Source of the DNA: Verrucomicrobiota bacterium
GTDB lineage: Bacteria > Verrucomicrobiota > Kiritimatiellia > RFP12 > UBA1067
DNA: 64,000 bases
Assembly: GCA_023269675.1 (NCBI GenBank)
Contig: JAHFSX010000011.1
Span: 99,964 to 163,963, forward strand
Direction of reading: 5' to 3'
Shown: piece by piece, positions 25,442-34,906 of the stretch
Layout of the letters: every line of letters begins with the position of its first letter
Numbering within the stretch: the first letter of the stretch is position 1
The notes under the pieces: model-generated
What the model saw: only the letters and a program-made list of their open reading frames with translations
The model's database searches: none
Told to the model about the DNA's origin: nothing
Made by a program: the position numbers and the translations under genes

Positions 25442-26851
25442 CTACGGCTCCAGCGTCCACGGCGCGCGCAGGTGCGGCACAAGCAGGGCGTCGGCCTCCA
25501 CGTCGTTCACGAAACGGCCTTCCGCCGCGTCCCATTTCAGCGAGGAGCGTTCCAGACGCATCCCGATGTGCGCCAGCACCGCCGGCAAGACCGACGAGTA
25601 ACCTGCCGTGACCGGCGAAATGTTCTGCCCGCCGCTGTAGATGTTCTCGATGAAGTTCTTCTCCTGCTGCCCGCTGCGGATCAGCTTGACCTCGTCGTCG
25701 CGGAGCTTCTCGCGGATCAGCTCGGGCGGGTTCGTCTCGAGCTTGCCGTTCGTCACGTAGATTTGCCGGCCGCCCTCGCCGATAAAGCGGCAGCCGTACG
25801 TGTACTCCGACGAGACAAACACGCGCATGCCGTCGCCGTAGACGATCTCGAAGCTGAAGGGGCTCGCGACCGTGTTGTAGAGATCGGAGAACGGCGGCAG
25901 CCGCCCAGTGATGTTCTCGACCCCGACCGGCGCCACGCCGTCCTTGTCCAGCGCCCACTGCATGATGTCGAGCTGGTGCGCCGCGAAATCGGTTAACATG
26001 CCGCACGAGTAGTCGAGGTTGTAGCGCCACTGCATGGGGTGGTGGATCTTCGGCGTGAACCGGCGCAGCGGCGCCGGCCCGAGCCACAGGTCGAGGTCCA
26101 GATAAGGCGGCGGGGCCGCCAGCGGCGTCTCGCTCAGCTGCTCCGGCGTCTTGCCGAAGGTCGCGTGGCCCTTGTTCAGCCCCACCTCGACGCGCTGCAG
26201 CTTGCCGAGGCGGCCGTTGCGCACGAACTCGCACGCCATGCGGAAATAGTCGTTCGAGCGCGACTGCGCCCCGGTCTGGAAGGTGATCCCGGCCTTACCC
26301 ACGGCGTTCACCATCGCGCGGCCCTCGGTCACCGTCAGCGCCAACGGCTTCTGGCCATAGATGTGCTTGCCCATCTTCGCCGACCAGATCGTATGCAGCG
26401 CGTGCCAGTGGTCCGGCGTGCTGATGCAGACCGCGTCGAGATCCTTGTCCTGCAGCATCGCGCGGAAGTCCGTGAACACCTTGCAGCCGTTGAAGTCGGC
26501 CTTGCCCGCCTTCTCCGCGTAGAAACTGTTCACCTTGCGGCGCCCCGGCTCGCGTCCGCCCACACGTTCGGCCTTGTACCCGTACAGCGGCCCCTCGGAG
26601 ACCACATCGCAGACCGAGACCACCTGAACCTTGTCGTTGTTCAGGAAGTTGCCGATGTTGTCCTGCGCCATGGTGCCATAGCCCAGCATGCCGACATGGA
26701 TGCGCTCGGACGGCGGCGGACGGCGCGCCACGCACCCCTTCCGCAGCCCGATGCACCCCGACGCAATGATCGTCGGCATCGCGAGCAGCGCGCCTGTGCC
26801 AGCTAGAAAGCTGCGGCGTGAAACGGCCGCCAACCCTGTCTTTCGCTTCAT
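25442..26851 (-). CDS. Tat-exported Gfo/Idh/MocA oxidoreductase
   Basis: 469 residues. SRRSFLAGTGALLA is a Tat signal; a Cys in IIASGCIG may also be lipidated. The NAD(P) fold opens at HVGMLGYGTMA, with STPDHWHA and QKPLALTVTEG (EKP motif with Glu changed to Gln). The large C-terminal alpha/beta half fits the family's sugar-binding domain. Such exported proteins with tightly bound NAD act on glycans or sugar acids in the periplasm. ATG at 26851 is chosen because the Tat signal follows. Converges with nagB. Confidence 0.85.
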   Translation of the reverse strand: MKRKTGLAAVSRRSFLAGTGALLAMPTIIASGCIGLRKGCVARRPPPSERIHVGMLGYGTMAQDNIGNFLNNDKVQVVSVCDVVSEGPLYGYKAERVGGREPGRRKVNSFYAEKAGKADFNGCKVFTDFRAMLQDKDLDAVCISTPDHWHALHTIWSAKMGKHIYGQKPLALTVTEGRAMVNAVGKAGITFQTGAQSRSNDYFRMACEFVRNGRLGKLQRVEVGLNKGHATFGKTPEQLSETPLAAPPPYLDLDLWLGPAPLRRFTPKIHHPMQWRYNLDYSCGMLTDFAAHQLDIMQWALDKDGVAPVGVENITGRLPPFSDLYNTVASPFSFEIVYGDGMRVFVSSEYTYGCRFIGEGGRQIYVTNGKLETNPPELIREKLRDDEVKLIRSGQQEKNFIENIYSGGQNISPVTAGYSSVLPAVLAHIGMRLERSSLKWDAAEGRFVNDVEADALLVPHLRAPWTLEP

Positions 26852-26904
26852 TCTCTTCGCCCTTTCCTCGTGACCGCCCGTCTGCCTTCCGCCGGCGGGC
26901 CTCC

Positions 26905-26975
26905 GCACGCCCAAGGATGGGCGCGCCAAATCAGGGAATGTGCCCTGCGCATCCCTGCGCAGGGGCGGCTCACGG
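26905..26975. repeat. Dispersed hairpin element, family B, copy 1
   Basis: Contains CCCTGCGCA/TGCGCAGGG, a perfect 9-bp stem with a TCCC loop (26943-26964), preceded by CCAAGGATGGGCGCGCCA. A close relative is at 62567-62634. Located between two minus-strand glycan genes. Confidence 0.8.
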
Positions 26976-26993
26976 CCCCGCTACCGCGACCTT

Positions 26994-29789
26994 CTACTTC
27001 TCCCCGAACACGAAATCGTCCAGATAATAAGCCACCTTGCTCTTGGCGGTCGAACAGAAGCCCAGCCACTCCATCGCCCGCCACGCGGGGTTGCTCAGAT
27101 AAAGATCCGCCACCGCGACGTCCGGCTGCCCCGCCCGCGCGAGTTTGACCGACCACATCCCCGTGGCGTGACTCCCCGTCCCCGCCGTGACCGTGACCTC
27201 CACCCAGGTGTCGGCCGGAATCTCCGCGATCAGCCGCTCCGCCGCCTGGAACGAGCCGTCCGCCTTTTTGACGCGCGTCCGCGCCGTCATCCGGCCCTGC
27301 CGGAAGACCAGGCACGGCCCCGTCACATACCCGTTGCCGCCGTCCTCGGGGTAGTCGCGCCACTCGGTGAAGAATTCCGCGCCCGCCTGCATCCGCAGCG
27401 CGAAGCGGTTCTCCACCACCGCGTTGGTGAAGGCGCAGCCGAAGGTGAAGTGCGGATCGTAGAACTGGGCCAGATCCGGCGCGTCCTGCACCTTGAGCGA
27501 CTGCTTGCCCGAATAGGCCGTCTCGTCCGTGACCGCTATGCGGTCGCCCTTTTTCTCGACGTGCGTCGCGACATTCGGGAACTCCGCTTTAAGCGGCAGC
27601 CCGTCGAAATCCTCGTCCAGCCGCCGGACCACATAGATCTCGGGAACCGGCGCGAAGGTGACCGCGGGGTAACGTTTGGCCGACGCCAGCTTGCGCCAGA
27701 CGCGGCTGCCATACACGCCCGCCAGCGTGGCGTCGAACGGAACGAACCCGGCCTTCACGGCAGGCGAGCCCGACCTCAGCCGGAAGTCGCCCTTGGCCGG
27801 GTTCCTGAACAGCGGATCGGCGATTTGCGAATGCGTGTCCATGCCCTCGGCTTGCCAGTCCTTCCAGGTGCCGCAGTTGAAGGCGTTGCTCGCGATGCCT
27901 TGCGGGTTCCAGTAGGTGTTGTGATCCGCCACCACATCCTTCACCGTCCCCGCCGCGCCGGCGTGACCGCGCCAGAAGGCGGCGGAGGCGTTGTCCCAGT
28001 AGACGATGTTGTTCGTAAAGAAGAACGCCGTGTGCTCCTCGATGCGCGAGCGCTGGATCTGGCCGTCCATGCTGTACGCCAGAATGTTGTTGCGGAACAC
28101 GTTCTCCTGACCGTAGTGCTGATGGATATTCCCGGTCTTGGTGCGGTAGATCAGGTTGTTCTCATACACCATCTTCGCGCTGCCCTCATCGGTGTAGAGG
28201 CCCCAGCCGCCGCGGCCGCTGTAATCGTACGAGTACACGTCGTGGATCACGTTGTTGGAAATGCACGAGCCGTCCGAGCGCCCGAGCGTGTAGATGCCGC
28301 CCATGTCGCTCAGCACGCCCCAGCCCAGATGGTGAATGTGGTTGAACGCCAGCGTATTGCGGTGCGTGGCCGTCTCGTTGTACCCCCACGTCCACCCCAT
28401 CGAGATGCCGGTGTAGAAGAAATCCCCGATATCGTTGTGCGTCACCTGCACGTCGCTCGCGTGGCCGATCCAGACGCCGGTCGCGCCGCGGAACAGGCGT
28501 CCGCCCTCCTGCAGGATGTTGTTGTCGACCACGATCTTGCCGGTCAGCCGGTCCGGCAGTTCGTCCTTGCTCCACTTGGAGTCGCCGATGCGCACCGCGC
28601 CGCCGCCGATGTCATAGATGTGGCAGCGCTCGACTGCGCTCTCGCGGCACCCCTTGCGGAACCAGATCCCGTGCGGCCCCATGTGCGCGAACACGCAATC
28701 GCGGAACGCCACCTGCCGCGCGCCGTCAAGCTCCACCGCCGCGGGCTGCGTCACCGCGGCCTGGCCGTCCCCCTGCCCTTTTTCCGGCAGCTCGTAACCC
28801 GCATACAGGAACGTCAGCCCGCTGAAGGTCAGGTTTGAGATCCACCGGCCTTTCAAGGCGTCGCCCTTGACCTGCAGGAACGCGGCGGTCACCGGCGCGA
28901 CCGCCTCGGTCTTCGCGGGTTTCTCGCCCGGCAGCGGCAGATAACTCAAGATCCCAGCGCGGTCGAGGAACCACTCGCCCGGCGCGTCCAGCGCCTCTTT
29001 GAAATTCTCAAGCTGATAACGCGGCAGATAACGGCCCCACTTGAAAAGGGTCCACGGGCTGCTGCCGGTCGCCACCACGCGCCCGGTGCCGGGATCCACC
29101 GCCTGCAGCCGCGACAGGCTCGCCTCCCACGAATGGAAGACCGTCATCACCACGTCGTTCAGCTGCTCGCGGCTCTTGCCCGCCAGCGGCGCGACGTCCG
29201 CTTTCGCGGCGAAAAAGGAGCGGTGACTGAGATCCGCGACCTTGCCGGTCAGCGGGTCCACGCCATACGGGGCGGGCGCCTGCATCGAGTAGTAGAACGC
29301 GTTCGGCGACCGCGCCCGGATGGCGCGCCGGCCGTTGACGTAGAGCTGCTCGAAACGGAACGCGGGGTCCACGCGGGTCCGCCACACCCCGTCCGCGCCA
29401 ACCTCGAAAGGCGGCAGGCGCTTCCCTCCGGTGAAGACCGGCTTCGCGCCTTTGGCGGCCGTGTACGTCACCGGCGCGTCCGGCGTCCCCGTGTCCTCCG
29501 GCTCAAACGTGACCGGCTTGGCCAGCGCATACTCGCCGTCCGCAAACTCGACGGTCACGGGATCGTCAGCGGCCAGAACCCGGTCCGCACGCAACTTGCG
29601 CAGCCGGAGCCGCGCCGCATCCAGGCTTGCCAGGGGACCGTCGCCCTTCCCTTTATTGAACTCCGGAAACATGCCCGTGTGCGCGTCGCTACCGTCCGGT
29701 GCCACGTAGACCGTCAAAGTCTTCGCCTCAACCGTTGAAAGCGCCAGCATCCCCGACAAACAAAGCGAAACCCTCATTCCTCTGACCAT
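26994..29789 (-). CDS. Exported right-handed beta-helix protein, probable glycan-active enzyme
   Basis: 931 residues with a signal peptide. TVYVAPDGSDAHTGMFPEF is the usual opening of beta-helix polysaccharide enzymes (GH141-like, PL6-like). Residues about 330-670 contain many NNI/HN/GI turn repeats (NNILQEGG, THNDIGDF, NNVIHDV, NNIVYWDN) building the solenoid. A C-terminal beta-sandwich (from about 740) resembles a carbohydrate-binding module. The GGGGGA sequence eight bases before the ATG supports the start, and a TATAAA box at 29821-29826 lies upstream without a clear -35. Substrate not inferable. Confidence 0.8.
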   Translation of the reverse strand: MVRGMRVSLCLSGMLALSTVEAKTLTVYVAPDGSDAHTGMFPEFNKGKGDGPLASLDAARLRLRKLRADRVLAADDPVTVEFADGEYALAKPVTFEPEDTGTPDAPVTYTAAKGAKPVFTGGKRLPPFEVGADGVWRTRVDPAFRFEQLYVNGRRAIRARSPNAFYYSMQAPAPYGVDPLTGKVADLSHRSFFAAKADVAPLAGKSREQLNDVVMTVFHSWEASLSRLQAVDPGTGRVVATGSSPWTLFKWGRYLPRYQLENFKEALDAPGEWFLDRAGILSYLPLPGEKPAKTEAVAPVTAAFLQVKGDALKGRWISNLTFSGLTFLYAGYELPEKGQGDGQAAVTQPAAVELDGARQVAFRDCVFAHMGPHGIWFRKGCRESAVERCHIYDIGGGAVRIGDSKWSKDELPDRLTGKIVVDNNILQEGGRLFRGATGVWIGHASDVQVTHNDIGDFFYTGISMGWTWGYNETATHRNTLAFNHIHHLGWGVLSDMGGIYTLGRSDGSCISNNVIHDVYSYDYSGRGGWGLYTDEGSAKMVYENNLIYRTKTGNIHQHYGQENVFRNNILAYSMDGQIQRSRIEEHTAFFFTNNIVYWDNASAAFWRGHAGAAGTVKDVVADHNTYWNPQGIASNAFNCGTWKDWQAEGMDTHSQIADPLFRNPAKGDFRLRSGSPAVKAGFVPFDATLAGVYGSRVWRKLASAKRYPAVTFAPVPEIYVVRRLDEDFDGLPLKAEFPNVATHVEKKGDRIAVTDETAYSGKQSLKVQDAPDLAQFYDPHFTFGCAFTNAVVENRFALRMQAGAEFFTEWRDYPEDGGNGYVTGPCLVFRQGRMTARTRVKKADGSFQAAERLIAEIPADTWVEVTVTAGTGSHATGMWSVKLARAGQPDVAVADLYLSNPAWRAMEWLGFCSTAKSKVAYYLDDFVFGEK

Positions 29790-29896
29790 GACTCACTTCC
29801 CCCTTTTATTAACTGGAACTTTTATAGCATATCGCGGATGGCCGATGCGAAAACAAAAACCGGCGACCGCACTTGGAACCGGTATTACGCTCTATT

Positions 29897-29975
29897 CGTA
29901 ATCCTAATCGTAATCCTAATCGTAATCTTTCCGGAAAAACGGATTAGGATTAAGAGCAAGCTTACGATTAAGACT
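29897..29975. repeat. Hexamer array plus inverted half (TAAT family), copy 1
   Basis: Five tandem hexamers of the form C(G/C)TAAT run from 29897 to 29926, followed by the palindrome TTTCCGGAAA (29928-29937) and then ATTAGGATTAAG and TTACGATTAAG in inverse orientation, so the block can fold as an imperfect hairpin. Related blocks are at 39203-39240 and 45602-45681. A separate hairpin TGGCGCT/AGCGCCA follows at 29981-30000. Confidence 0.8.
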
Positions 29976-30036
29976 GGCCCTGGCGCTTAACTTAGCGCCA
30001 TTCCCGCTGGCCCGTCCGTATAATTGAAGCGAATGG

Positions 30037-32448
30037 TTAAAAAAGAGCACCCTCCCGCGCCGGCACGACCTGCACGGCATCGATGTGGACGGGGCCGCGC
30101 GCGCCTCTGACGGTGTAGAGCACGGCGGCCGGCTGGCCAGCCTCGAAGCGGAATACTCCGAGCGACTGGAACGGCGGCGTGCCGCTCGGGGGCTGGGTCT
30201 GATCGAGCGTCACGCTCTTTTCGCCCGCCGCGCTGAACACGGTGACGCGCGCCGCTTTGGCGCGGTTCGCATGCGGCGACCAGGCCACGCGCACCTCGTA
30301 CGAACCGCTCGTCTTCACCGTGAACGGGAAGCGCGCGGTCGCCTTCGCGTCGCTGGAATAGAGGTAGCCTTCGCCGACAAAACCCGTCAGATTCCCGCTG
30401 TCGCTCCAGTCGCCGCTCAGCTCCGCGCTCGTGTCGTCGATGACGGTCCCGGCCAGCTTTGCGGGGTCGAGCCCGGAGCCGCGGAACGTCGCGCCTTTCG
30501 CGCCGGGCGGCAGCGCGAGGGCCCCCTCCCGCGTCTCGCGGCGCATGGCGCCGGGCTGGGACATCAGCTCTTTGAGCAGGTCGAGGTGCTTTTCGTACAC
30601 GCCGCGCGGCGTGGTCTTCTGGCGCACGCAGATCCACGCGGCCTTGCCCACGATCTCGCCCATCATGCCGCAGGTCTTCATCACGCGCACCGGTCCGAGC
30701 GCCTCGCGGTTCACGCTGATGTCGCGCCCCGCCATGAAGAGGTTGCCGACATTGCGGCTGTAAAGGCAGCGGTACGGCGCCCAGTAGGGGCCCTTGTAGC
30801 TGTAGTTTTTGCCCGAGGTGCAATAGGAGATGAACTCGTTCCCCTCGTGGCCTTTCGAATAGGCCGGGTGCGGCATGTGGAGATCGATGTGCCACGAGCA
30901 GGGGAAACATCCGTCCGCAAAGGCTTTCCCCTGGCGGAAGTCGTCGCCCGTCAGGACCACGTCGCCCAGCAGACGGCGCGACTCGCGCTTGCCCGCGATG
31001 AAGGCCGACCAGCCGAGGCGGTGGTTCGGGTAAAGCTTGTCCACGTTCTTCAGCGCGTCCCACGCGCCGTACATCGCGCGCAGATTCAGGTCGCGGATGC
31101 GCTCGATGTCGTTGGCGGAATCCTTGTCGAAGCCGCTCTCCCAGAACCAGCCGCCCAGGTTGTTGAGCGGCGAATGCCGCCACTGCCCATCCTTGAAGTC
31201 ACGTCCCGGAAAAGGCTTGTCGCTGAGGTCCACGGCCCACGGGCAGCGCGGGAACGGGGCGGCCACGGTTCCGGCCTGGACGGCGGCGGTGAGCGCGTCC
31301 TTGTCCTTGCACTCGCAGTGCAGAATCTGGTTCGTGTCGGCCGTATCCATCGGCCGCCAGAGGTTGCTCGCCCCCATCTGCCCCTCTTTGGAGATCTCGT
31401 AGTCCGCACCTGCCAGAAAACCGACGGTGCCGTCGCCGGTGCAGTCCGCAAAGAGAGTCGCCGTCAGCCGCAGGCGCCGCGCCGTGCGCGTGTGCTGCGC
31501 GACGACCGCGACGATGCGGCCGTCGCGCGTCTCGGCCGCGTTGACGCGCAGCTCGGTCAGCAGCGTGATGCGCGGCTCGGCGCGCACCACCGCATCTTTG
31601 CGCGCGTCGTCGAAGCACGACCCGTAACCCGCGTTCTCGCAGCCCGGCCCGCCGGGAGGCACCAGCTCCTCGACGATATCGCCGATGTTGCGGTACGGCT
31701 TCTGCCGCATCTTGCCCTGCGGCCACACGCGCACCTCGGAGCTGCCGTTGCCGCCCAGCACCGGCCGGTCCTGCACCAGCGCGACGGTCAGCCCGTTGCG
31801 CGCCGCCGAAACCGCGGCGGCCGTGCCCGCGATACCGCCTCCCACGACGATCAGGTCGTAGGCGCCGCCGTCGTCCGGTTTCTCCGGCAGGCCGAGCGCG
31901 GCGCGCCGGAAGGCGGCCAGCGCCGCCGGTTCGTCCGGAGGCTGGAAGGCGGCGTCTTTGCAGAACAGCACGGCGTCGCAGCGTCCCTCGAAGCCCGTCA
32001 GGTCATGCAGGGCCACCTGCGCTTCGCCGGCGACTTCGACGGAGCCTCCGTCCTGCCACTGCCACGCCGCGCCGCGGGTCCCGAAGATTCCGGCGAGAGG
32101 CTTGCCGTTCACCGCCACCTGAAACTTTCCGGGAGCGCCCTCCGCCTGCCACGGCGCGACCCAATCCCGCGTCCGGACCCACACGCGATAGGCTCCGGGT
32201 GCGGGAAAGCGGACCGTTGTGACCGCATCGCGCACCGGCACGCCGAGGCCGTGCGCCAGCAGATAGGGCGAGCCCATCTGGTCCATGGACTGCTGGTCCA
32301 GGTCCCAGCCGCCGATGTCGGCGAACTGCTCGGCCTCGACGAGAACGCTCTGGCCGCGAACGGTCGCACCGCAGCCGAAACAGGCGAGCGCCACCAGCGC
32401 GGCGGAAAAACGGAACGGGATCCGGGCAATCGTGGTACGTGCTTTCAT
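30037..32448 (-). CDS. Exported FAD-dependent oxidoreductase with flanking beta-sandwich domains
   Basis: About 803 residues. A signal peptide (possible lipobox ACFGC) is followed by a beta-sandwich (about 35-170; EAEQFADIGGWDLD, YRVWVRTRDW), then an FAD_oxidored-type Rossmann core starting DLIVVGGGIAGTAAAVSAAR with LFADCTGDGTVGFLAG, and a golvesin/xanthan-lyase-like C-terminal domain (about 690-800). A paralogue with the same first two parts is at 58937-61249. The family is common in PVC glycan loci, reaction unknown. ATG at 32448 chosen because the signal peptide starts there. Confidence 0.82.
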   Translation of the reverse strand: MKARTTIARIPFRFSAALVALACFGCGATVRGQSVLVEAEQFADIGGWDLDQQSMDQMGSPYLLAHGLGVPVRDAVTTVRFPAPGAYRVWVRTRDWVAPWQAEGAPGKFQVAVNGKPLAGIFGTRGAAWQWQDGGSVEVAGEAQVALHDLTGFEGRCDAVLFCKDAAFQPPDEPAALAAFRRAALGLPEKPDDGGAYDLIVVGGGIAGTAAAVSAARNGLTVALVQDRPVLGGNGSSEVRVWPQGKMRQKPYRNIGDIVEELVPPGGPGCENAGYGSCFDDARKDAVVRAEPRITLLTELRVNAAETRDGRIVAVVAQHTRTARRLRLTATLFADCTGDGTVGFLAGADYEISKEGQMGASNLWRPMDTADTNQILHCECKDKDALTAAVQAGTVAAPFPRCPWAVDLSDKPFPGRDFKDGQWRHSPLNNLGGWFWESGFDKDSANDIERIRDLNLRAMYGAWDALKNVDKLYPNHRLGWSAFIAGKRESRRLLGDVVLTGDDFRQGKAFADGCFPCSWHIDLHMPHPAYSKGHEGNEFISYCTSGKNYSYKGPYWAPYRCLYSRNVGNLFMAGRDISVNREALGPVRVMKTCGMMGEIVGKAAWICVRQKTTPRGVYEKHLDLLKELMSQPGAMRRETREGALALPPGAKGATFRGSGLDPAKLAGTVIDDTSAELSGDWSDSGNLTGFVGEGYLYSSDAKATARFPFTVKTSGSYEVRVAWSPHANRAKAARVTVFSAAGEKSVTLDQTQPPSGTPPFQSLGVFRFEAGQPAAVLYTVRGARGPVHIDAVQVVPAREGALF

Positions 32449-32555
32449 GCTGGAAGTGTAGCACGCCGGTCCTCCAAACGCCAGCGGCCACGACACGCAT
32501 CCTCCGGCTCATACGGCATCCGGAACGGCTGGCGCGAAGATCAACGCCGCGGGAG

Positions 32556-32591
32556 AAAAAACAGGAGGCGCGGCTTGCGCCGCGCCTCCTG
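32556..32591 (-). terminator. Intrinsic terminator of the sugar isomerase gene
   Basis: A 13-bp perfect stem (CAGGAGGCGCGGC at 32562-32574 and its complement at 32579-32591) with a 4-base loop, followed on the minus strand by TTTTTT (32556-32561). It lies 27 bases after the stop at 32618, a textbook rho-independent terminator. Confidence 0.9.
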
Positions 32592-32617
32592 CCTTCAGTC
32601 TTATGCCCGTACCGCCC

Positions 32618-33610
32618 TTAGCGGTCGAACTGCGCGTCGAACGCGATCGAGCTCGGAGCGAAGTCCACGCTCTTCACGAAGTCGCAGGCTTCCTGCGCGC
32701 CGTGGCAGCGGTCCATGCGGGAATCTTCCCACTCGACGGAGAGCGGCCCCGTATACTTGATGTCATTGAGGGCGACGATGATCTCCTCGAAGTTGATGTC
32801 GCCGTGACCCAGCGAACGGAAGTCCCAGAAGCGGCGCGGGTCGGCGAAATCGGTATGCCCGCCGAACACGCCCACCGTGCCGTCGCCATGGCCCCACCAC
32901 GCGTCCTTCATGTGGACATGGAAGATGCGGTCCTTGAAGGTGCGGATGAACTTCACGTAGTCCACGCCCTGATAGCCCAAGTGCGACGGATCGAAGTTGA
33001 AGCCGAACGCCGGATGGCCGTCCAGCGCTTCGAGGGCGCGCTGCGCCGAGGCGATGTCGAACGCGATCTCGGTCGGATGCACTTCGAGCGCGAACTTGAT
33101 GCCGTTCTCGGCGTAGATGTCGAGGATCGGCTTCCAGGTTTTGGCGAACTCTTTGTAGCCGTTCGCGATCTGGTTCGTCGTGCACGGCGGGAAGGAGTAG
33201 ATCAGGTGCCAGATCGGGGAGCCCGTGAAGCCGTTCACCACTTTGACGCCGAGGTTCTTCGCGGCCTTGGCGGCCTTCTTCTGCATCTCGATCGCCCATT
33301 TCTTGGCGGCTTTGGGGTCGCCCTTGACCGAAGCCGGCGCGAACGCATAGTGACGGTCATCGATATTGTCGCAAACCAGCTGGCCGGAAAGATGGTTGGA
33401 GATCGCCCAGCACCCGAGCCCGTTGGCCTCAAGCACCGCGCGCTTGTCGTCGCAGTAGGCCTTGCTTTTCGAGGCCTTGTCCAACTCGATGTGATCGCCC
33501 CAGCAGCAGAGTTCGAGACCTTCGTACCCGAAATTCTTAGCCGTTTCGCAAATCTTCGTGAAGGGCAGATCCGCCCACTGGCCCGTGAAAAGCGTGACTT
33601 TCCTCGACAT
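32618..33610 (-). CDS. Sugar phosphate isomerase/epimerase, TIM-barrel
   Basis: 330 residues of the xylose-isomerase-like (AP endonuclease 2) fold. Metal ligands are seen in [32 protein letters not shown] and the terminal SVEWED. IolE, sugar epimerases and related enzymes share this pattern. No signal peptide, so cytoplasmic. AAGGAGG seven bases upstream of ATG 33610 fixes the start. With its own promoter and terminator it is a single-gene unit. Substrate unknown; it probably acts on sugars released by the neighbouring exported enzymes. Confidence 0.88.
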   Translation of the reverse strand: MSRKVTLFTGQWADLPFTKICETAKNFGYEGLELCCWGDHIELDKASKSKAYCDDKRAVLEANGLGCWAISNHLSGQLVCDNIDDRHYAFAPASVKGDPKAAKKWAIEMQKKAAKAAKNLGVKVVNGFTGSPIWHLIYSFPPCTTNQIANGYKEFAKTWKPILDIYAENGIKFALEVHPTEIAFDIASAQRALEALDGHPAFGFNFDPSHLGYQGVDYVKFIRTFKDRIFHVHMKDAWWGHGDGTVGVFGGHTDFADPRRFWDFRSLGHGDINFEEIIVALNDIKYTGPLSVEWEDSRMDRCHGAQEACDFVKSVDFAPSSIAFDAQFDR

Positions 33611-33691
33611 GTCGCATCCTCCTTGTGAGTTTCTGTGAGACGGGCCCAATCCTTTGAGCCGCATCCCCAAAAAACAGCTTATGATGGGTTT

Positions 33692-33720
33692 AAAATAAAA
33701 CAGTCCGTGGCGGTTTACAA
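33692..33720 (-). promoter_or_regulatory. Candidate promoter for the sugar isomerase gene
   Basis: TTGTAA (33715-33720), 17-base spacer, TATTTT (33692-33697) on the minus strand, in an AT-rich island between the PH-domain gene and the isomerase. Confidence 0.4.
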
Positions 33721-33733
33721 CCAAAATCGCCGT

Positions 33734-34204
33734 TTACCGCGGAAGCCCCGCGGAAAGCTCGCGCACGAACGCGTCGGGACGCTCCGGCGTCACCACGATC
33801 CGGCGCGTGTCGAACGTGAGCACGACCGCCTGTTTGGGATCGGTGCCGAAGGCCCGGTAGCGGCCGAGCTGCCGGCTCCAATACCAGCCCGTGAAGGAAA
33901 AGAGCCCGCCGTTGCCGCAGGTGCGGAGGCTGCCGCGCAGCGCCGCCGGGTCAAAGCGCGCCGACCGCAGCCCCGTCAAATCGATCCGCGTGTCCCAGCA
34001 CAGCCGCCGGACCAGCAGCACGTCATCCTGTATCGTGTAGCCTCGCACGACGAAGGGCAACGCTCCGGCCAAAATCGCCAGCGGCAGCAGCCGCATCCAC
34101 CAGACTCCCGGCACCGGGATCGCCGCCACGCCCAACAGAATCACCGTCGCGGCCGCCGAAACGGCCCGCAACGCTTTGCCCCAAGGCGCTTGGAACTGTT
34201 TCAT
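33734..34204 (-). CDS. Membrane protein with PH-like domain
   Basis: 156 residues. Two hydrophobic segments (about 15-35 and 38-52) then a compact domain (GYTIQDDVLLVRRLCWDTRIDL, RRIVVTPERPDAFV) that matches bacterial PH-like domains. GGAGAG upstream of the ATG at 34204. Function unknown. It lies 61 bases downstream of hicB on the same strand but is unlikely to be part of the toxin-antitoxin unit. Confidence 0.7.
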   Translation of the reverse strand: MKQFQAPWGKALRAVSAAATVILLGVAAIPVPGVWWMRLLPLAILAGALPFVVRGYTIQDDVLLVRRLCWDTRIDLTGLRSARFDPAALRGSLRTCGNGGLFSFTGWYWSRQLGRYRAFGTDPKQAVVLTFDTRRIVVTPERPDAFVRELSAGLPR

Positions 34205-34265
34205 GGTTCTCTCCCCGCTCGTTTCCAAAAAACTTCGCGATCGGTTGCGTATAAGCAACGGATCA

Positions 34266-34664
34266 TTATTTCCCGGAGTTTAGGGACGGACGGCGTTTCT
34301 TTGAACCGCGCACCGCGCGATGACCGTACGTTTCTTGCCGTTCCTTGAGAACCCCGACGCAGTAGGCGTTGAGGCTCTTGTTGTCGCGAAGGGCGGAGGC
34401 GGCCAGTTCCTGGTGGAGCTCCTTGCCGACCCGCATGACAAACTTCCCAGAATACGCCTTACCCGCCGTGGCAGGCGGTAAGGGAGCATGATCGGCACGA
34501 TGGATTGCAATCCATTCATCGACCGCCTGACAAAGCTCACGGTATACCTTCGCCTCATCAGCGCCATGGACCCCGCCCAACATCAGTCCGGGACAGGTGC
34601 CGACATAACACCGATCCTCCTCGGACCATGCCACAAACTTGAGATAACGATCACTGGCCTTCAT
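34266..34664 (-). CDS. hicB: HicB-type antitoxin
   Basis: 132 residues. The N-terminal partial RNase-H-like HicB domain (LKFVAWSEEDRCYVGTCPGL) neutralises HicA; the C-terminal ribbon-helix-helix part (GKFVMRVGKELHQELA, ALRDNKSLNAYCVGVL) should bind the operon's promoter. It overlaps hicA by four bases (ATGA), the usual hicAB arrangement with the toxin first. Confidence 0.93.
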   Translation of the reverse strand: MKASDRYLKFVAWSEEDRCYVGTCPGLMLGGVHGADEAKVYRELCQAVDEWIAIHRADHAPLPPATAGKAYSGKFVMRVGKELHQELAASALRDNKSLNAYCVGVLKERQETYGHRAVRGSKKRRPSLNSGK

Positions 34665-34855
34665 TTGCTGACCTCCCGTATGGCAGCAACCACCGCACGT
34701 TCCTGATAGTTCTTTGCGTCTTGCCCGAGACCCCCACTGATGGTGATCGGCACGCCTGTCGGATGCTTGAAGTTGCGGTGACTGCCCTTGCCTCCGCGAC
34801 CAGCAAAGCCGGCCTTCGTCAGATCCCGGATCAGCTCTCTGATCTTCCTTGGCAT
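34661..34855 (-). CDS. hicA: HicA-type mRNA interferase toxin
   Basis: 64 residues, double-stranded RNA-binding-like fold. The catalytic His is in GKGSHRNFKHP, and KIRELIRDLTKAGF is the usual first helix. The protein cleaves mRNA until bound by HicB. The promoter's -10 ends six bases before the ATG, so the transcript may start on the start codon. The pair is inserted among glycan genes and may be a recent arrival. Confidence 0.93.
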   Translation of the reverse strand: MPRKIRELIRDLTKAGFAGRGGKGSHRNFKHPTGVPITISGGLGQDAKNYQERAVVAAIREVSK

Positions 34856-34861
34856 GTGAAT

Positions 34862-34890
34862 ATAGTACTAAAGTGATACCACATGGTCAA
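34862..34890 (-). promoter_or_regulatory. hicAB promoter, probably leaderless
   Basis: TTGACC (34885-34890), 17-base spacer, TACTAT (34862-34867) on the minus strand. The expected start is at about 34855, which is the first base of hicA. The AT-rich spacer may hold the HicB operator. Confidence 0.55.
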
Positions 34891-34906
34891 TACGGCCCGC
34901 ACGGAG

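Noticed and set aside
30085..32760. Very long plus-strand open frame (891 codons) across the FAD oxidoreductase
   Set aside because: Shadow of the minus-strand gene in GC-rich DNA; Arg/Ala/His-rich translation, no domain, no ribosome site.
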